Source: Roseiarcus sp963787135 (GTDB lineage Bacteria > Pseudomonadota > Alphaproteobacteria > Rhizobiales > Beijerinckiaceae). From it: DNA of 64,000 bases. Below are positions 63,861 to 64,000 of this stretch, piece after piece. How positions within the stretch are numbered: the stretch's first letter is position 1; each line of letters opens with the position of its first letter. The stretch lies in NCBI GenBank assembly GCA_963787135.1, contig CAWBBW010000007.1, positions 62,001 through 126,000 of the forward strand. The letters are read 5' to 3'. Below the pieces are notes generated by a model. That model saw only the letters and a program-made list of their open reading frames with translations, searched no databases and was not told where the DNA came from. The translations under genes were made by a program, and so were the position numbers.

Positions 63861-64000
63861 GCGGCGCCGTCGCGGTCCCGGTCGGCCCGAATGACCTCGG
63901 TCGTGTCGACGGGGGATCTGAGGCGTTCCCGCAGAATTTTCGCCCGCGCCTCGAAATTGTCGGCTCCCTCCGGAAGCGCCTCGCGGAGGATCTCGCGATG
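63857..64000 (-). CDS. VapB/FitA-type antitoxin, C-terminal part (runs off the edge)
   Basis: 48 codons from the right window edge to TGA at 63857. The sequence HREILREALPEGADNFEARA has the start of a FitA-type C-terminus (HREILREAL), and the tail is charged, as usual for toxin wrapping. Overlaps the toxin start by ATGA. Confidence 0.65.
   Translation of the reverse strand, partial: HREILREALPEGADNFEARAKILRERLRSPVDTTEVIRADRDRDGAA

Overview
The window looks like the chromosome of an alphaproteobacterium of the order Hyphomicrobiales (Rhizobiales), perhaps a Beijerinckiaceae or Methylocystaceae relative. The reasons are the very high GC content, the cysQ-like / DUF4170 / DUF374 / waaA / lpxK lipid A operon, the rplM-rpsI and argC genes on one strand, several cyclase and TPR signalling genes, the short-form argC, and a PEPxxWA-CTERM surface protein. 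No 16S rRNA or other taxonomic marker is present, so the genus is inference.

Layout: 0-2.2 kb, decayed tandem array of class III adenylate cyclase genes. 2.5-6.8 kb, minus-strand lipid A/Kdo operon. 6.9-8.7 kb, membrane-anchored metallophosphoesterase. 8.76-10.13 kb, IS110-family (IS1111-group) insertion sequence. 10.3-11.2 kb, argC (frameshifted). 11.4-22.5 kb, accessory island between argC and rpsI: a VapBC pair, a duplicated fragment of an alpha/beta hydrolase, small unknown proteins, an AraC regulator, and a FUSC/DUF1656/HlyD efflux operon. 22.6-34.8 kb, core genome: rpsI, rplM, a thioesterase, a multi-PAS hybrid kinase, a CinA-like protein, a COQ10-like protein, secG-tpiA diverging from ppiD-trpE, and a LysM protein. 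35.3-37.7 kb, a radical SAM protein and a second type of adenylate cyclase. 37.7-46.3 kb, HicAB, an orphan AapJ-like binding protein, HigBA, metC, a MarR/VOC divergent pair, a nucleoside hydrolase and a YyaL-like protein. 46.7-49.0 kb, egtB-egtD for ergothioneine. 49.0-54.8 kb, a cation/proton antiporter, a DJ-1/PfpI protein, Ppx/GppA and a LysE-type exporter. 55.0-59.5 kb, a Gly/Ala/Thr-repeat PEPxxWA-CTERM protein and an FAD oxidase. 59.5-64 kb, second accessory region: a Fic toxin with a VbhA-like antitoxin, small secreted proteins and a broken VapBC pair.

How the genes work together: DUF374, WaaA and LpxK act on lipid A-Kdo and are translationally coupled. EgtB and EgtD are two steps of one pathway. 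FUSC, DUF1656 and HlyD proteins form one envelope-spanning exporter. Five toxin-antitoxin loci sit at the edges of rearranged segments and mark the accessory regions.

Caution: many otherwise intact genes, including argC, egtB, the DUF374 acyltransferase and the LysM protein, are broken by single-base frameshifts at otherwise well conserved positions. This fits indel errors in the consensus better than real loss, except where a gene is also truncated (third cyclase copy, hydrolase fragment, small remnants at 12.6 and 62.8 kb). The strongest candidates for unusual biology are the IS1111-type element with a 260-base non-coding end (the expected place of a target-guiding RNA), the Fic/VbhA pair with an altered inhibitory motif, a MarR operator that contains its own gene's ribosome binding site and start, an orphan radical SAM/SPASM-like protein, and a 120-base dispersed intergenic repeat. 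No CRISPR array, tRNA or rRNA gene was recognised.
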